DNA of 54,078 bases from Flavobacterium sp. (GTDB taxonomy: Bacteria > Bacteroidota > Bacteroidia > Flavobacteriales > Flavobacteriaceae), in the NCBI RefSeq assembly GCF_013823965.1, contig NZ_PNNA01000044.1:1-54078 (forward strand), written 5' to 3'. Positions 8,451 to 17,818 of this stretch are shown here, piece by piece. The notes below the pieces were generated by a model. That model did no database searches, was not told where the DNA came from, and saw only the letters and a program-made list of their open reading frames with translations. Within the stretch, counting starts at the first letter, position 1. Each line of letters begins with the position of its first letter. The position numbers were made by a program, and so were the translations under genes.

Positions 8451-11363
8451 CTATTTAAGACAAGTTCTCAAAATAGTCACCGGATGCTTTGCTTTTCTAT
8501 TGGTACCATCAAAAATTTGGTGACGACAACTTGTTCCGGCTGCGGCAATCGCTGTTTCAGCATCAGTTGTGCGAATTTTTGGAAACAAAGTATCTTCGCC
8601 CATTTGCATACTGATATCATAATGTTCTTTTTCGTACCCGAAAGATCCCGCCATACCACAACAACCCGAATTATAAATCGTGACAGTACTGTTTTTGGGC
8701 AAATTCAACATTGCAAAAGTGGCTTCAACGGAACTCAAGGATTTTTGATGGCAATGTCCATGGATTTTTATGGATTTTTCCACGTCAGAGAATTGGTCGG
8801 AATGAATTTTCCCTGAAGTGATTTCTTTTTTGAAAAACTCTTCTATGGTGAGTGCATTTTTGGATATTTTCACTGCACTTTCTTTGTCTTTTGCCAGTCG
8901 AATGTATTCGTCCCTGAAGGTCAATATCGCAGATGGTTCAATTCCCACTAATGGTGTGTTTTCGGAAATTAAATCTTTGAAAATGGCTACGTTTTTGTTG
9001 GCTATAACCTGTGCTTCTTCCAGAAAACCTTTTGAAATGTATGCTCTTCCACTTTCTTCGTGGTGAATCATCTCTACTTTATAACCCAATTCAGTCAATA
9101 GTTCGAATGCGTCAATTCCTACTGAAACATCGTAATAATTGGTAAATTCGTCACAAAACAAATAGACTTTTCCGTTTGGAAATGAATTTTTGTGTGCTTT
9201 TGATTGATGGTTTTCATACCATTTTCTAAAAGTGATTTTGGCTAACAAAGGAACTTCTCTTTTTGGAGCAATTCCCATCGTTTTCTTCACCAAAGGCAGG
9301 TTTACCACAAAATTAGTTATACTTGGCAAGAGACTTCCCAATTGATTTAATTTGGAATTATTGGCAAAGATTCTATTTCTAAGGGAATAGCCATTTGACT
9401 TTTGGTATTGGTACAAAAACTCGGCTTTTAAGGCAGCAACATCCACATTGCTGGGACATTCGCTGGCACAAGCCTTGCAACTCACGCACAATTCAAAAAC
9501 TTGGTACAGTTCTTTATGGTTAAATTTGTTGTCTTTTTCAGAATTTGTGAGATATTCTCGTAAAGCATTGGCTCTGGCCCGAGTTGTATCTTTTTCGTTT
9601 CGGGTGGCGCGATAACTTGGACATAATGTTCCTCCAGCCGAAGGTAATTTTCTACAATCGCCGGAACCATTGCATTTTTCTGCAGCTCGCAAAACACCCA
9701 AACTATCCGAAAAATCTTGAATCGTTTGAATATCAGGCTCCACTCTACCGGCTTCCACCCGAAGGTTTTCGTCCATTTTTGAGGTATTTACAATTTTTCC
9801 AATGTTTAAAATGGCATTGGGATCGAAAGCCGATTTGATTCGTTTGAGCAGTTCATAATTTTTATCACCAATCATGAAAGGCAAAAACTCGCCACGAACG
9901 ATACCGTCACCGTGTTCTCCACTTAGCGAACCTCGGTATTTTTTGACCAAATGTGCTACTTCGGTGGCGATGGTTCTAAAAAGTACTACATCTTCTTTTT
10001 TCTTCAAATTCAAAACCGGACGCAAATGCAATTCGCCTGCTCCGGCATGTGCATAATAAATTGCCTCTTGATTGTATTTTGCCATCATTGCGGCAAATTC
10101 AGCGATGTAATTGGGCAAATCGCTCAATTCTACGGCTGTGTCTTCGATGGAATCGGCAGCTTTATCATCGCCAACGATGCTTCCCAATAGACCTAGACCC
10201 GCTTTTCGGAGTTCAATAATTTTATCAATATCGGCTCCATATAATTTTATCACGGCATAACCGAAATTATTTTTTTGCAAATCTTCCACCAAAGCATTGG
10301 CTTGATTTTCGGCCTCTTCCATTGAATCCGAAGCCAATTCAAACATCATGATGGCCTTTGGATTTCCTTCAATAAAAAGTCGGTTTTTGGCTTGTTCCCG
10401 GTTGTTTTTGGTACAATCCAATATCGTGTCATCCATCATTTCGCAAGTGTACAAATGATGTTTCATTGCCACGACAACGGCTTCCAAACTTTCTTGTACG
10501 GTGTGAAAATGCGCCACCACCATCACATTATTGGCTGGCGGTAAATCATCCACTTTCAAGGTGATTTCAGTTGTAAAAGCCAAAGTTCCTTCGCTTCCGC
10601 AAAGTAATTTCCCTAGATTTATCGTTGGTTCCGTTCCCGAAAACAACTCTGAATTTAACAATAAATCGACTGCATATCCCGTGTTTCGCCTATGAATTTC
10701 AGGTTTTGGAAACTCCGCAACAATTTCTTTTTGGTTGGCTACATTCGAAAGTTCCTCATAAATGGTTTTATAAATAGTGCTTTCTAGCGAATTGCCTTTT
10801 GTTTTTTCTATAAAATCAGGCGAAGAAAGTTCTTTGAAAACTGCCGAAGAACCATCGCTCAAAATCGCTTTAATCTCCACAATTTTATCTCGAGTCACTC
10901 CGTATCGAATAGAAGTTGTTCCCGATGAATTGTTTCCTACCATTCCTCCTATCATGCATCTGTTTGAAGTAGAAGTATTCGGTCCAAAAAACAGGCCGTG
11001 AGGTTTTAAATATAAATTCAATTCATCCCGAATGATTCCGGGTTGGACTGTTATTGTTTTTTTATTGGCATTGAATGAAATAATCTTGGTAAAATGTTTT
11101 GAAACATCGACGATAATTCCATTTCCGACAGTTTGTCCTGCCAATGAAGTCCCTGCAGTCCTTGGTGTAAGCGAGATTTTATTCTCGGTTGCAAAATGCA
11201 TCAACTTGACAATATCCCCGTTGTTTTTGGGATAAGCTACCGCCAGCGGTATCATCCTATATGCAGAAGCATCGGTGGCATATATTGTTTTATGAAGATC
11301 ATCAAATAGAAGTTTTCCTTCTAATGACGCAGCTAATTGTTGTAATTGAAATTGGGTAGGCAC
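8451..11363 (-). CDS. FAD / Fe-S D-2-hydroxyacid dehydrogenase, probably D-lactate
   Basis: 970 aa fusion. The N-terminal half is a GlcD-type FAD-binding oxidase: residues about 25-260 carry the FAD domain (PRTAGTSLAGQTVG, NRCMIGGMVGNNSSG), then the FAD-linked oxidase C-terminal domain ending near SGEHGDGIVRGEF. The second half is GlpC-like: CNGSGDCRK, a 4Fe-4S motif with C626, C629, C632 and C636, and CCG-type cysteine motifs (HGHCHQKS, GCCGMAGSFG). The architecture is shared by bacterial D-lactate dehydrogenases and YdiJ-type D-2-hydroxyglutarate dehydrogenases; sequence alone does not separate them. It sits 119 bp downstream of nagB on the same strand. MurQ, encoded in the same locus, releases D-lactate, so D-lactate to pyruvate oxidation feeding the respiratory chain is the best guess (inference). 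Confidence 0.8.
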   Translation of the reverse strand: MPTQFQLQQLAASLEGKLLFDDLHKTIYATDASAYRMIPLAVAYPKNNGDIVKLMHFATENKISLTPRTAGTSLAGQTVGNGIIVDVSKHFTKIISFNANKKTITVQPGIIRDELNLYLKPHGLFFGPNTSTSNRCMIGGMVGNNSSGTTSIRYGVTRDKIVEIKAILSDGSSAVFKELSSPDFIEKTKGNSLESTIYKTIYEELSNVANQKEIVAEFPKPEIHRRNTGYAVDLLLNSELFSGTEPTINLGKLLCGSEGTLAFTTEITLKVDDLPPANNVMVVAHFHTVQESLEAVVVAMKHHLYTCEMMDDTILDCTKNNREQAKNRLFIEGNPKAIMMFELASDSMEEAENQANALVEDLQKNNFGYAVIKLYGADIDKIIELRKAGLGLLGSIVGDDKAADSIEDTAVELSDLPNYIAEFAAMMAKYNQEAIYYAHAGAGELHLRPVLNLKKKEDVVLFRTIATEVAHLVKKYRGSLSGEHGDGIVRGEFLPFMIGDKNYELLKRIKSAFDPNAILNIGKIVNTSKMDENLRVEAGRVEPDIQTIQDFSDSLGVLRAAEKCNGSGDCRKLPSAGGTLCPSYRATRNEKDTTRARANALREYLTNSEKDNKFNHKELYQVFELCVSCKACASECPSNVDVAALKAEFLYQYQKSNGYSLRNRIFANNSKLNQLGSLLPSITNFVVNLPLVKKTMGIAPKREVPLLAKITFRKWYENHQSKAHKNSFPNGKVYLFCDEFTNYYDVSVGIDAFELLTELGYKVEMIHHEESGRAYISKGFLEEAQVIANKNVAIFKDLISENTPLVGIEPSAILTFRDEYIRLAKDKESAVKISKNALTIEEFFKKEITSGKIHSDQFSDVEKSIKIHGHCHQKSLSSVEATFAMLNLPKNSTVTIYNSGCCGMAGSFGYEKEHYDISMQMGEDTLFPKIRTTDAETAIAAAGTSCRHQIFDGTNRKAKHPVTILRTCLK

Positions 11364-11391
11364 TTAGTTTATGGTATTTCGATTTTGTATA

Positions 11392-11399
11392 CAAAAGTA
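11392..11399 (-). promoter_or_regulatory. Probable promoter -7 box of the dehydrogenase
   Basis: The minus strand reads TACTTTTG, a TAnnTTTG match, 28 bp before the start at 11363. It suggests the dehydrogenase can be expressed independently of nagB. No terminator is visible in 11364-11482, so read-through from nagB is also possible. Confidence 0.5.
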
Positions 11400-11482
11400 A
11401 AATATAGCTTTATAATTTAATGCTATCGCCTTAAAAAAAACTAATTTATCAAAGCCTCACATTTGTAATTAAAACCATTTGT

Positions 11483-13408
11483 TTAATAATCAAAACGTTT
11501 GAAAGCTTCGATAGCTTGATATTCGGCCAATCCTAAATCATCATATAATTTTGCCGTATTCTTGTTACGATCTTCAGCTCTTACCCAAAATTCTCTTGAG
11601 TCGTTTCCTTGAAACATTACTCTGTCTTTTTGAGATTGATGATATAAAATAGCGTGTCTTTTCAACAAAACTTCATCTGGACTTAATGGCACTGCCATGT
11701 CAATCTCGTGAATATCCCATTCGTGCCAAGCTCCCCTGTACAACCATAACCAACAATCTTTCATGTAAGGTTCTGGTTTAAGTTCTTTCATGGCAGCAAA
11801 AATGGCATTCAAACAAACTTCATGAGTTCCGTGCGGATCGGCTAAATCTCCTGCTGCAAAAACTTGGTGTGGTTTTATTTTTGCAATAATATCTTTTACA
11901 ATTTTTACATCCTCGGTGCCCAATGGATTTTTCTTTACTAAGCCTGTTTCATAAAAAGGAAGATCTAAAAAATGAATATTTTCATCTTTTAATCCAATGT
12001 ATCTTGTGGCCGCATATGACTCGCGACGTCTAATTAATCCTTTTAATTTTCGAACTTCCAAAGAATCAACTTCGTTTTCTTTTTTATTGTTTATGAACTC
12101 AATAATCTCCTGAAAATTAATTCCCAAGTCTATTTTACCCACAAAATCGTTGCACACTTCGGCAAATTTCAATGCCTCATCGTCAGTAACAGCGATATTT
12201 CCAGAGGTTTGGTACACTACGTGAACATCATGTCCTTGTTTTATCAATTTAGAAAATGTTCCTCCCATAGAAATCACGTCATCGTCAGGATGGGGACTAA
12301 AAAGGATTACTCTTTTCTTTGCTGGATTGGCTCTTTCTGGCCTGTGGGAATCATCCGTATTGGGTTTTCCACCTGGCCATCCGGTAATGGTGTGTTGCAA
12401 AACATTAAACATGTTGATGTTTAAATCATAAGCAGAACCTTCTTGTGCCAAAAGATCGGACATTCCGTTGTTGTTGTAGTCTCTATCAGTCAATTTTAAT
12501 ATTGATTGATTGGTTTTTTGGCAAAGCCAAACGATAGCTTTGTATTTCAATTCCTTGGTCCAAACACATTCTCCAACCAACCACGGTGTCTCAAATCGAG
12601 TCAATTCTGAAGCTGCCGATTGATCTAAAACGAAAGTTACATTTTTATGATTTTGTAAAAAAGTAGCTGGAACTTCTGGACTTATTTCTCCTTGAATGGT
12701 TCTCTTGATGATGGAAGCTTTATTTTGTCCCCAAGCCATCAATATAATTCTTTTGGATCTGAGAATGGTGGAAACGCCCATGGTAATCGCTCTTTTAGGA
12801 ACGTTGTCAATCCCGTTGAAATCTGAAGAAGCATCAACTCTGGTTATGTGGTCCAAAGTAATGATGCGGGTTCCTGAATTAATGTGAGAACCAGGTTCAT
12901 TAAATCCTACGTGACCTGTACGACCAATTCCCAACAATTGAAAATCAAGTCCACCGGCATTTTTTATCTTCATTTCATAATCGACGCAATACTGATTCAA
13001 GTTTTCAATTGCTATTGTTCCGTCGGGAATATTGATATTTTCCGGTTTGATGTCGATATGATTGAAAAGATGCTGATGCATGAAATAATGATAACTCTGA
13101 TTGTTCTCTTTTTTCATTGGATAATATTCATCCAAATTAAAAGTGACAACATTCTTAAAACTAAGCCCCTCTTCTTTGTGAAGACGAACCAGTTCTTCGT
13201 ATACTTTTATAGGAGACGATCCAGTGGCCAAACCTAAAATACAGTTTTTATTTTTAGCTTGTTTGGATTTTATCAATTGTGCTATTTCTTGAGCAACAAT
13301 TCTTGAGGCTTCTGTAGAATTTTGAAAAATTATATTGTGAATTTTTTCAAAACGTGTCGTTTCATACTTACCAGGTTCAGTATAAGATAAAGATTGAATT
13401 GTGCTCAT
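11483..13408 (-). CDS. nagB: Glucosamine-6-phosphate deaminase fused to PIG-L deacetylase domain
   Basis: 641 aa, over twice the length of a simple NagB. Residues about 20-290 are the deaminase (GlcN-6-P to fructose-6-P plus ammonia): TFNLDEYYP with D93 (E. coli D72) and GIGRTGHVGFNEPGS with H166 and E171. The position equivalent to E. coli D141 is Thr164, a departure from the classical active site. Residues about 360-600 are a PIG-L/LmbE-type zinc deacetylase: PHPDDD with H373, D375, D376, and a second motif with H526 and H529, all metal ligands apparently intact. No separate nagA is in the window, so the PIG-L half is a candidate GlcNAc-6-P deacetylase (inference). The gene has a TATATTTG promoter and an upstream 9-mer repeat shared with susC, tying it to the locus. 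Confidence 0.88.
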   Translation of the reverse strand: MSTIQSLSYTEPGKYETTRFEKIHNIIFQNSTEASRIVAQEIAQLIKSKQAKNKNCILGLATGSSPIKVYEELVRLHKEEGLSFKNVVTFNLDEYYPMKKENNQSYHYFMHQHLFNHIDIKPENINIPDGTIAIENLNQYCVDYEMKIKNAGGLDFQLLGIGRTGHVGFNEPGSHINSGTRIITLDHITRVDASSDFNGIDNVPKRAITMGVSTILRSKRIILMAWGQNKASIIKRTIQGEISPEVPATFLQNHKNVTFVLDQSAASELTRFETPWLVGECVWTKELKYKAIVWLCQKTNQSILKLTDRDYNNNGMSDLLAQEGSAYDLNINMFNVLQHTITGWPGGKPNTDDSHRPERANPAKKRVILFSPHPDDDVISMGGTFSKLIKQGHDVHVVYQTSGNIAVTDDEALKFAEVCNDFVGKIDLGINFQEIIEFINNKKENEVDSLEVRKLKGLIRRRESYAATRYIGLKDENIHFLDLPFYETGLVKKNPLGTEDVKIVKDIIAKIKPHQVFAAGDLADPHGTHEVCLNAIFAAMKELKPEPYMKDCWLWLYRGAWHEWDIHEIDMAVPLSPDEVLLKRHAILYHQSQKDRVMFQGNDSREFWVRAEDRNKNTAKLYDDLGLAEYQAIEAFKRFDY

Positions 13409-13436
13409 AAAGGTGTTGGATTAAAGATTTACAACA

Positions 13437-13444
13437 CAAATATA
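13437..13444 (-). promoter_or_regulatory. nagB promoter -7 box
   Basis: The minus strand reads TATATTTG, identical to the box before susC and matching TAnnTTTG, 28 bp before the nagB start. The expected upstream TTTG is not at consensus distance, which fits a promoter that needs an activator. Confidence 0.6.
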
Positions 13445-13474
13445 CGCAAGAAAAATACAAAAAAGACATATTTA

Positions 13475-13518
13475 TGCATTATTTTAATAAAAACAAATCA
13501 ATAACGCAAAATAACGCA
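13475..13518 (-). promoter_or_regulatory. Candidate operator of nagB: repeated TGCRTTATT
   Basis: On the minus strand TGCGTTATT occurs twice in direct repeat (13518-13510 and 13508-13500), one base apart, giving a 10-bp period. A TGCATTATT lies in the opposite orientation at 13475-13483. The direct pair is separated from the nagB -7 box by 55 nt. The same arrangement precedes susC. The local DeoR-family protein is the obvious candidate ligand, but an unlinked activator is possible. Confidence 0.55.
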
Positions 13519-13531
13519 AATATATCTATTT

Positions 13532-14281
13532 TTACAAAACTTGAACACCTGCTTTTACATACTCTTCCAATATTGGATTCTTTGGATTCAAATCGGTTAT
13601 AATCGTATTAAGTTGATTGAGTTCGCAAACTAGATAAGGCATCTTGGTATTTAGTTTTTCAGAGGTTACCATACAAACAACCTTGTCCGAAGCCTCCATC
13701 ATGGCTTTCTTGACTAACGAAACCTCGTAACCCATTTCCGTAAGACCTAACCTGACATTAATACTGCTTGATCCCATAAAGCAAATATCAGCTTTCACTT
13801 TTGACAAAACCTGCACTACATCCATTCCTATTGTTACCATTGCTTTTTTTTGCATTTTTCCTCCAATAAATATAAGTTCCACGTTAGGATGTTGGGATAA
13901 TTGCATTGCTATTGGCAGACTATAAGTATATATAGTTGCTTTTAAATCATGAGGAATTAATTTTGAAAAAGCCAAGTTTGTAGTACCACCACTTATTATA
14001 ATAACCTGTCCGTCATGAATTAAGGAAAGCGCTTTATTTCCAATATTATTTTTTTTATCTCCATTTACAATGGTAATGTCAAAAATATTGGTAGGCTTGT
14101 CTACAATAGGAAAAGCGCCTCCATACACTTTTTCAAGAAGACCTTTTCGATTCAATTCATTCAAATCCCTTCGAATACTATCTTCTGAAATATTCAAATC
14201 TTGTGCTAAATTAATGGTATTAACTTTTTGTTCTTCAACAAGTTTATCCATTATATATTTATGTCTCTCGGCTTTTAACAT
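13532..14281 (-). CDS. DeoR-family transcriptional regulator
   Basis: 249 aa. Residues 1-56 form the DeoR winged helix-turn-helix (ERHKYIMDKL, then NISEDSIRRDLNELNRKG with the recognition helix). The rest is the DeoR sensor domain of ribose-5-P isomerase fold, with the phosphosugar-binding stretch IISGGTTNLAF and SKVKADICFMGSSSIN. DeoR proteins of this kind respond to phosphorylated sugars; GlcNAc-6-P, GlcN-6-P or MurNAc-6-P are natural guesses here. It lies between nagB and susC, with its own TATATTTG box, and is probably the regulator of both arms of the locus (inference). Length and domains are ordinary. Confidence 0.88.
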   Translation of the reverse strand: MLKAERHKYIMDKLVEEQKVNTINLAQDLNISEDSIRRDLNELNRKGLLEKVYGGAFPIVDKPTNIFDITIVNGDKKNNIGNKALSLIHDGQVIIISGGTTNLAFSKLIPHDLKATIYTYSLPIAMQLSQHPNVELIFIGGKMQKKAMVTIGMDVVQVLSKVKADICFMGSSSINVRLGLTEMGYEVSLVKKAMMEASDKVVCMVTSEKLNTKMPYLVCELNQLNTIITDLNPKNPILEEYVKAGVQVL

Positions 14282-14306
14282 ACCTTATATTTTTAAATTC
14301 TATCGA

Positions 14307-14314
14307 CAAATATA
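14307..14314 (-). promoter_or_regulatory. Promoter -7 box of the deoR-family gene
   Basis: The minus strand reads TATATTTG, 25 bp upstream of the start at 14281. It diverges from the susC promoter within the same intergenic region (14282-14528). The direct 9-mer repeat seen for nagB and susC is not found at the corresponding distance; a palindrome ATGCGCAT occurs at 14346-14353. Confidence 0.55.
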
Positions 14315-14418
14315 TTAATTATTATTAGATATTATAACACACAATATGCGCATTTATAATATCAATATGCATAATTAGTAATTAAAAACAATAAAATCAT
14401 AAAAATTTAATAAATAAA

Positions 14419-14437
14419 TGCATTATTATGCGTTATT
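14419..14437 (+). promoter_or_regulatory. Candidate operator of susC: TGCATTATT / TGCGTTATT direct repeat
   Basis: Two 9-mers, TGCATTATT (14419-14427) and TGCGTTATT (14429-14437), lie in direct orientation one base apart. They are separated from the susC -7 box by 56 nt. Sequence, period, orientation relative to transcription and distance all match the nagB upstream region, which argues for a common activator site near -65. Confidence 0.55.
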
Positions 14438-14493
14438 TAAAAATAAAATAAAAAAATAAGGACAAATATCGCAATTATATGCAAAAGAATAAA

Positions 14494-14501
14494 TATATTT
14501 G
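14494..14501 (+). promoter_or_regulatory. susC promoter -7 box
   Basis: TATATTTG matches the Bacteroidota TAnnTTTG element and ends 27 bp before the chosen susC start (14529). Because transcription should begin near 14508, the upstream in-frame ATG at 14499 cannot be the real start. No consensus TTTG is present at the -33 position. Confidence 0.65.
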
Positions 14502-14528
14502 CTTAACAATCAAAAAACCATTATAATT

Positions 14529-17500
14529 ATGAAAAAATTATTTCGAATTTCTTTGTTGTTTTTGTTAGTACAAACCGCATTTGCACAAGCACAAACAATT
14601 ACCGGAACTGTTAAAAACAAAGTAGATGGAATTCCTATACCAGGAGTATCTATCTCAATTCAAGGAACCACTAAGGGCAGTGTGACTGATTTAGACGGAA
14701 AATACAGTATTTCTGCATCAGCTGGGCAAACACTTGTTTTTAGTTACATTGGTTTTGAAACCAAAGTAGTAAAAATCACAAAAGAAAAAATACTTAATGT
14801 TGATCTCTCGGAAAGCGCATCGCAACTAAATGAAGTTGTGATAGTAGGTTTTGGCTCACAGAAAAAAGCAAATTTAACCGGTGCTGTTGCTACAGTTGAT
14901 GTGGCAAAAGTTTTTGAAAGCAGACCTGTAACAGATATCAATAAAGCATTACAAGGAACAACCCCTGGTGTAAATATCGGTTTTAATTCAGGAAACATTA
15001 GTAGAGGCGCAAATTTAAATATCCGTGGTTCTGGAACCATCAATGGATCTGATGCTCCTTTAGTATTGGTTGACGGAGTTCCTTCTGATTTAGCTCTTAT
15101 TAATCCAAATGACGTTGAAAGTATGTCTGTATTGAAAGATGCGGCCTCTGCATCCATCTATGGAGCTCGTGCAGCATTTGGTGTAATCCTTATCACCACA
15201 AAAAGTGGAAAAACAGGTGAAGGACAAGTTAAATTCTCCTACAGTGGGAATTCAGCATTGTACAATCCAATCTCAACTCTTAAATTTCTTGATCCAACAG
15301 TAGAAATCCCTGGTTTGTTAGCCGCAGGAAATCGTACAGACGGTGCTGACCCAGAGTTTTTTGGAGCAAACTACAGAACATTGCTTGCAGGAATAGAAAA
15401 TTGGAAACAAAATTATGCAGGAAACCGTACCAGTAACGAAATGGTTTATGGTGAAGACTGGGAAATTAAAAATGGCACACCTTATTTCTACAGAGTTTGG
15501 GATACTAATAAAGAATTGTTTGCAGAGAATTCACTACAAATCTTCCACAACTTCTCGGCACAAGGAAATCTTGGAAAAAATAGTTCTTTTTATGCCTCTT
15601 TAGGATATTCTTCACAAGACGGTATGCTTAAAGTTAATCAAGAATCAAAAGTAAGAACTAATATCAATTTAGGATTTACCACAAAATTAGCAGAGTGGTT
15701 AACTGGAGATTTCAAAGTAATGACAATCCGTAGCAATTACAAACAACCTTTCAACTATTATGGAGGTTCTGGGACTGATGACTCTGGTTACGGTGGATAT
15801 TTTGGTTATGCACTTCGTTGGGGACAATACACTCCAAATTTCGGAACATATAGAGGATACAATTTCCGTACTGCGGGAGGGTATTTATCTAATGCTTCGA
15901 TGAATGAAAACAACCAATATAACAATAGATTGAGTGCGAAATTCACAGCAGAAATCACTAAAGATTTAAATCTTATTACTGAATTTAGCCAAGTATCTGA
16001 TTTTTATAGTAGAAAACAAAATGGTGGAAAATTCCAAGCATGGGACAGCTGGTCTGCCATGCCTTTCAATGCGACAACTATACAAACTGCCGTTCCCACT
16101 ATTCTTGAAGCTGGAAATGATTACGTGGCACAGTCTAAAGCGGAATCAACAACAAATGTTGCCAATATTTATGGTAACTACTCCAAACAAATCGAAAAAC
16201 ATAGTGTTAAAGTATTAGGAGGTTTCAACTCTGAGTGGCAAAATTTTTCTCGTACTTATGCCAGAAGAAACACCCTTTTGGACAAAACAAAACCAGAATT
16301 CAACCTTGCAACAGGCGAACAATTTGTTTCTGGATCAGCTAACGGTTCTTTGAATCCAGCTGAAACAGCCTACTCTATCGCAGGTTTCTTTGCTCGTGTA
16401 AACTACAATTATGATGGAATTTATTTATTAGAAATCAACGGTCGTTATGATGGTTCTTCAAAATTCCCAACAGCTCAACAATGGGGATTCTTCCCGTCAG
16501 CATCCGTGGGATATAAAATTTCTAACGAAAAATTCATGGAAGGTACACGTGGTTGGTTGAACGACCTTAAATTGCGTGCTTCCACAGGATCTATTGGAAA
16601 TCAAAACGTAGGGAACAATGCCTTTTTATCGGTATTAAATTCTGCAAACCCTTGGTGGGTAAACAGTGGTGTTATAGCGCCTCCTTCAATGGGTTTACCT
16701 ACGAATGTTGATCCAGCTCTTACTTGGGAGAAAGTGTATACAAATGACGTGGGTATTGATGTAAGAATTTTTAATATGCTTGGCGCATCCTTTGACTGGT
16801 ACGAACGTAACACTAAGGGAATGTTGGCACCAGGTATAACTCTTCCTGGAACTTTTGGACAAGGAGCTGCGCAAACAAACTCTGGAAACATGAAAACTAC
16901 AGGTTGGGAATTATCTCTTAACTTTAATAAAGATATCAACAAAGACATTTCTGTTTTTGCCAATGTAGCTTTGTCTGATTACAAATCAGTAATAACTAAA
17001 TGGAACAATAGCTCCAAATTGTTGACAACTTATTATGACGGTTATGAAATTGGTCAAATTTGGGGATTAACAAGCGACAGACTTCTTCAAGCTGATGACG
17101 TAATCACAAACAATGGAAAAACTGTAAATGGAATTGACTATTCAAAAACTATGGGAGGTAATTTCAAATATGGTGCTGGAGACGTTCACTATGTAGATAC
17201 AAATGGTGACGGAGTAATCTCTCGTGGAGCAGGAACTGAAGCTGACCACGGCGATTTGACCAAAATTGGTAACTCAACTCCTCGTTACAGATATGGAGTA
17301 ACATTAGGTGGAAATGCACATGGATTTGATTTATCCGTATTCTTTCAAGGTGTAGGTCAACGTGATTACTGGGCAGCTTCTGATGCAGTATTGCCTTTCT
17401 ATCGTGCTCCTCAACAAATGTATGCTAACCAAGCGGATTACTGGACACCAGAAAATACAGATGCTTACTGGCCTAATCCTAACTATGGTGATGAAGCAGG

Positions 17501-17795
17501 AGGTTTTGGAGGAAGTACTTCAGGTAGAAATAACTTCATTACCCAAACAAGATATTTATTGGATATGTCTTACTTGCGTTTGAAAAACACTACTCTTGGT
17601 TATTCTATTCCAAAAGAAATTATTAGAAAAGCGAGATTAGATAAAGTTAGATTTTATGTTTCTGGAGAAAACTTGATTACATGGGCTGATAGCCGCCTTC
17701 CTGTTGACCCTGAAATTAACGAATCTGAAATCTTTTGGGGAAGAACTTATCCTTACACCAAGACTTGGTCTTTTGGACTTGAACTTTCTTTCTAA
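14529..17795 (+). CDS. SusC/RagA-family TonB-dependent outer-membrane transporter
   Basis: About 1088 aa from the preferred ATG at 14529, which gives a clean signal peptide (MKKLFRISLLFLL, cleavage near AFAQA). Residues about 25-105 form the carboxypeptidase-regulatory-like beta domain typical of SusC proteins (GVSISIQGTTKGSVTDLDG). The TonB-dependent plug follows (LNEVVIVGFGSQKKANLTGA; later DAASASIYGARAAFGVILIT, the classic SusC motif), then the 22-strand barrel. It imports oligomers bound by its SusD partner, using TonB energy. susD starts 23 bp downstream. Given the downstream enzymes, peptidoglycan fragments are the inferred cargo; the protein itself does not reveal its ligand. Confidence 0.95.
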   Translation: MKKLFRISLLFLLVQTAFAQAQTITGTVKNKVDGIPIPGVSISIQGTTKGSVTDLDGKYSISASAGQTLVFSYIGFETKVVKITKEKILNVDLSESASQLNEVVIVGFGSQKKANLTGAVATVDVAKVFESRPVTDINKALQGTTPGVNIGFNSGNISRGANLNIRGSGTINGSDAPLVLVDGVPSDLALINPNDVESMSVLKDAASASIYGARAAFGVILITTKSGKTGEGQVKFSYSGNSALYNPISTLKFLDPTVEIPGLLAAGNRTDGADPEFFGANYRTLLAGIENWKQNYAGNRTSNEMVYGEDWEIKNGTPYFYRVWDTNKELFAENSLQIFHNFSAQGNLGKNSSFYASLGYSSQDGMLKVNQESKVRTNINLGFTTKLAEWLTGDFKVMTIRSNYKQPFNYYGGSGTDDSGYGGYFGYALRWGQYTPNFGTYRGYNFRTAGGYLSNASMNENNQYNNRLSAKFTAEITKDLNLITEFSQVSDFYSRKQNGGKFQAWDSWSAMPFNATTIQTAVPTILEAGNDYVAQSKAESTTNVANIYGNYSKQIEKHSVKVLGGFNSEWQNFSRTYARRNTLLDKTKPEFNLATGEQFVSGSANGSLNPAETAYSIAGFFARVNYNYDGIYLLEINGRYDGSSKFPTAQQWGFFPSASVGYKISNEKFMEGTRGWLNDLKLRASTGSIGNQNVGNNAFLSVLNSANPWWVNSGVIAPPSMGLPTNVDPALTWEKVYTNDVGIDVRIFNMLGASFDWYERNTKGMLAPGITLPGTFGQGAAQTNSGNMKTTGWELSLNFNKDINKDISVFANVALSDYKSVITKWNNSSKLLTTYYDGYEIGQIWGLTSDRLLQADDVITNNGKTVNGIDYSKTMGGNFKYGAGDVHYVDTNGDGVISRGAGTEADHGDLTKIGNSTPRYRYGVTLGGNAHGFDLSVFFQGVGQRDYWAASDAVLPFYRAPQQMYANQADYWTPENTDAYWPNPNYGDEAGGFGGSTSGRNNFITQTRYLLDMSYLRLKNTTLGYSIPKEIIRKARLDKVRFYVSGENLITWADSRLPVDPEINESEIFWGRTYPYTKTWSFGLELSF

Positions 17796-17818
17796 TATCA
17801 ACTATTAAATTTACAAAA

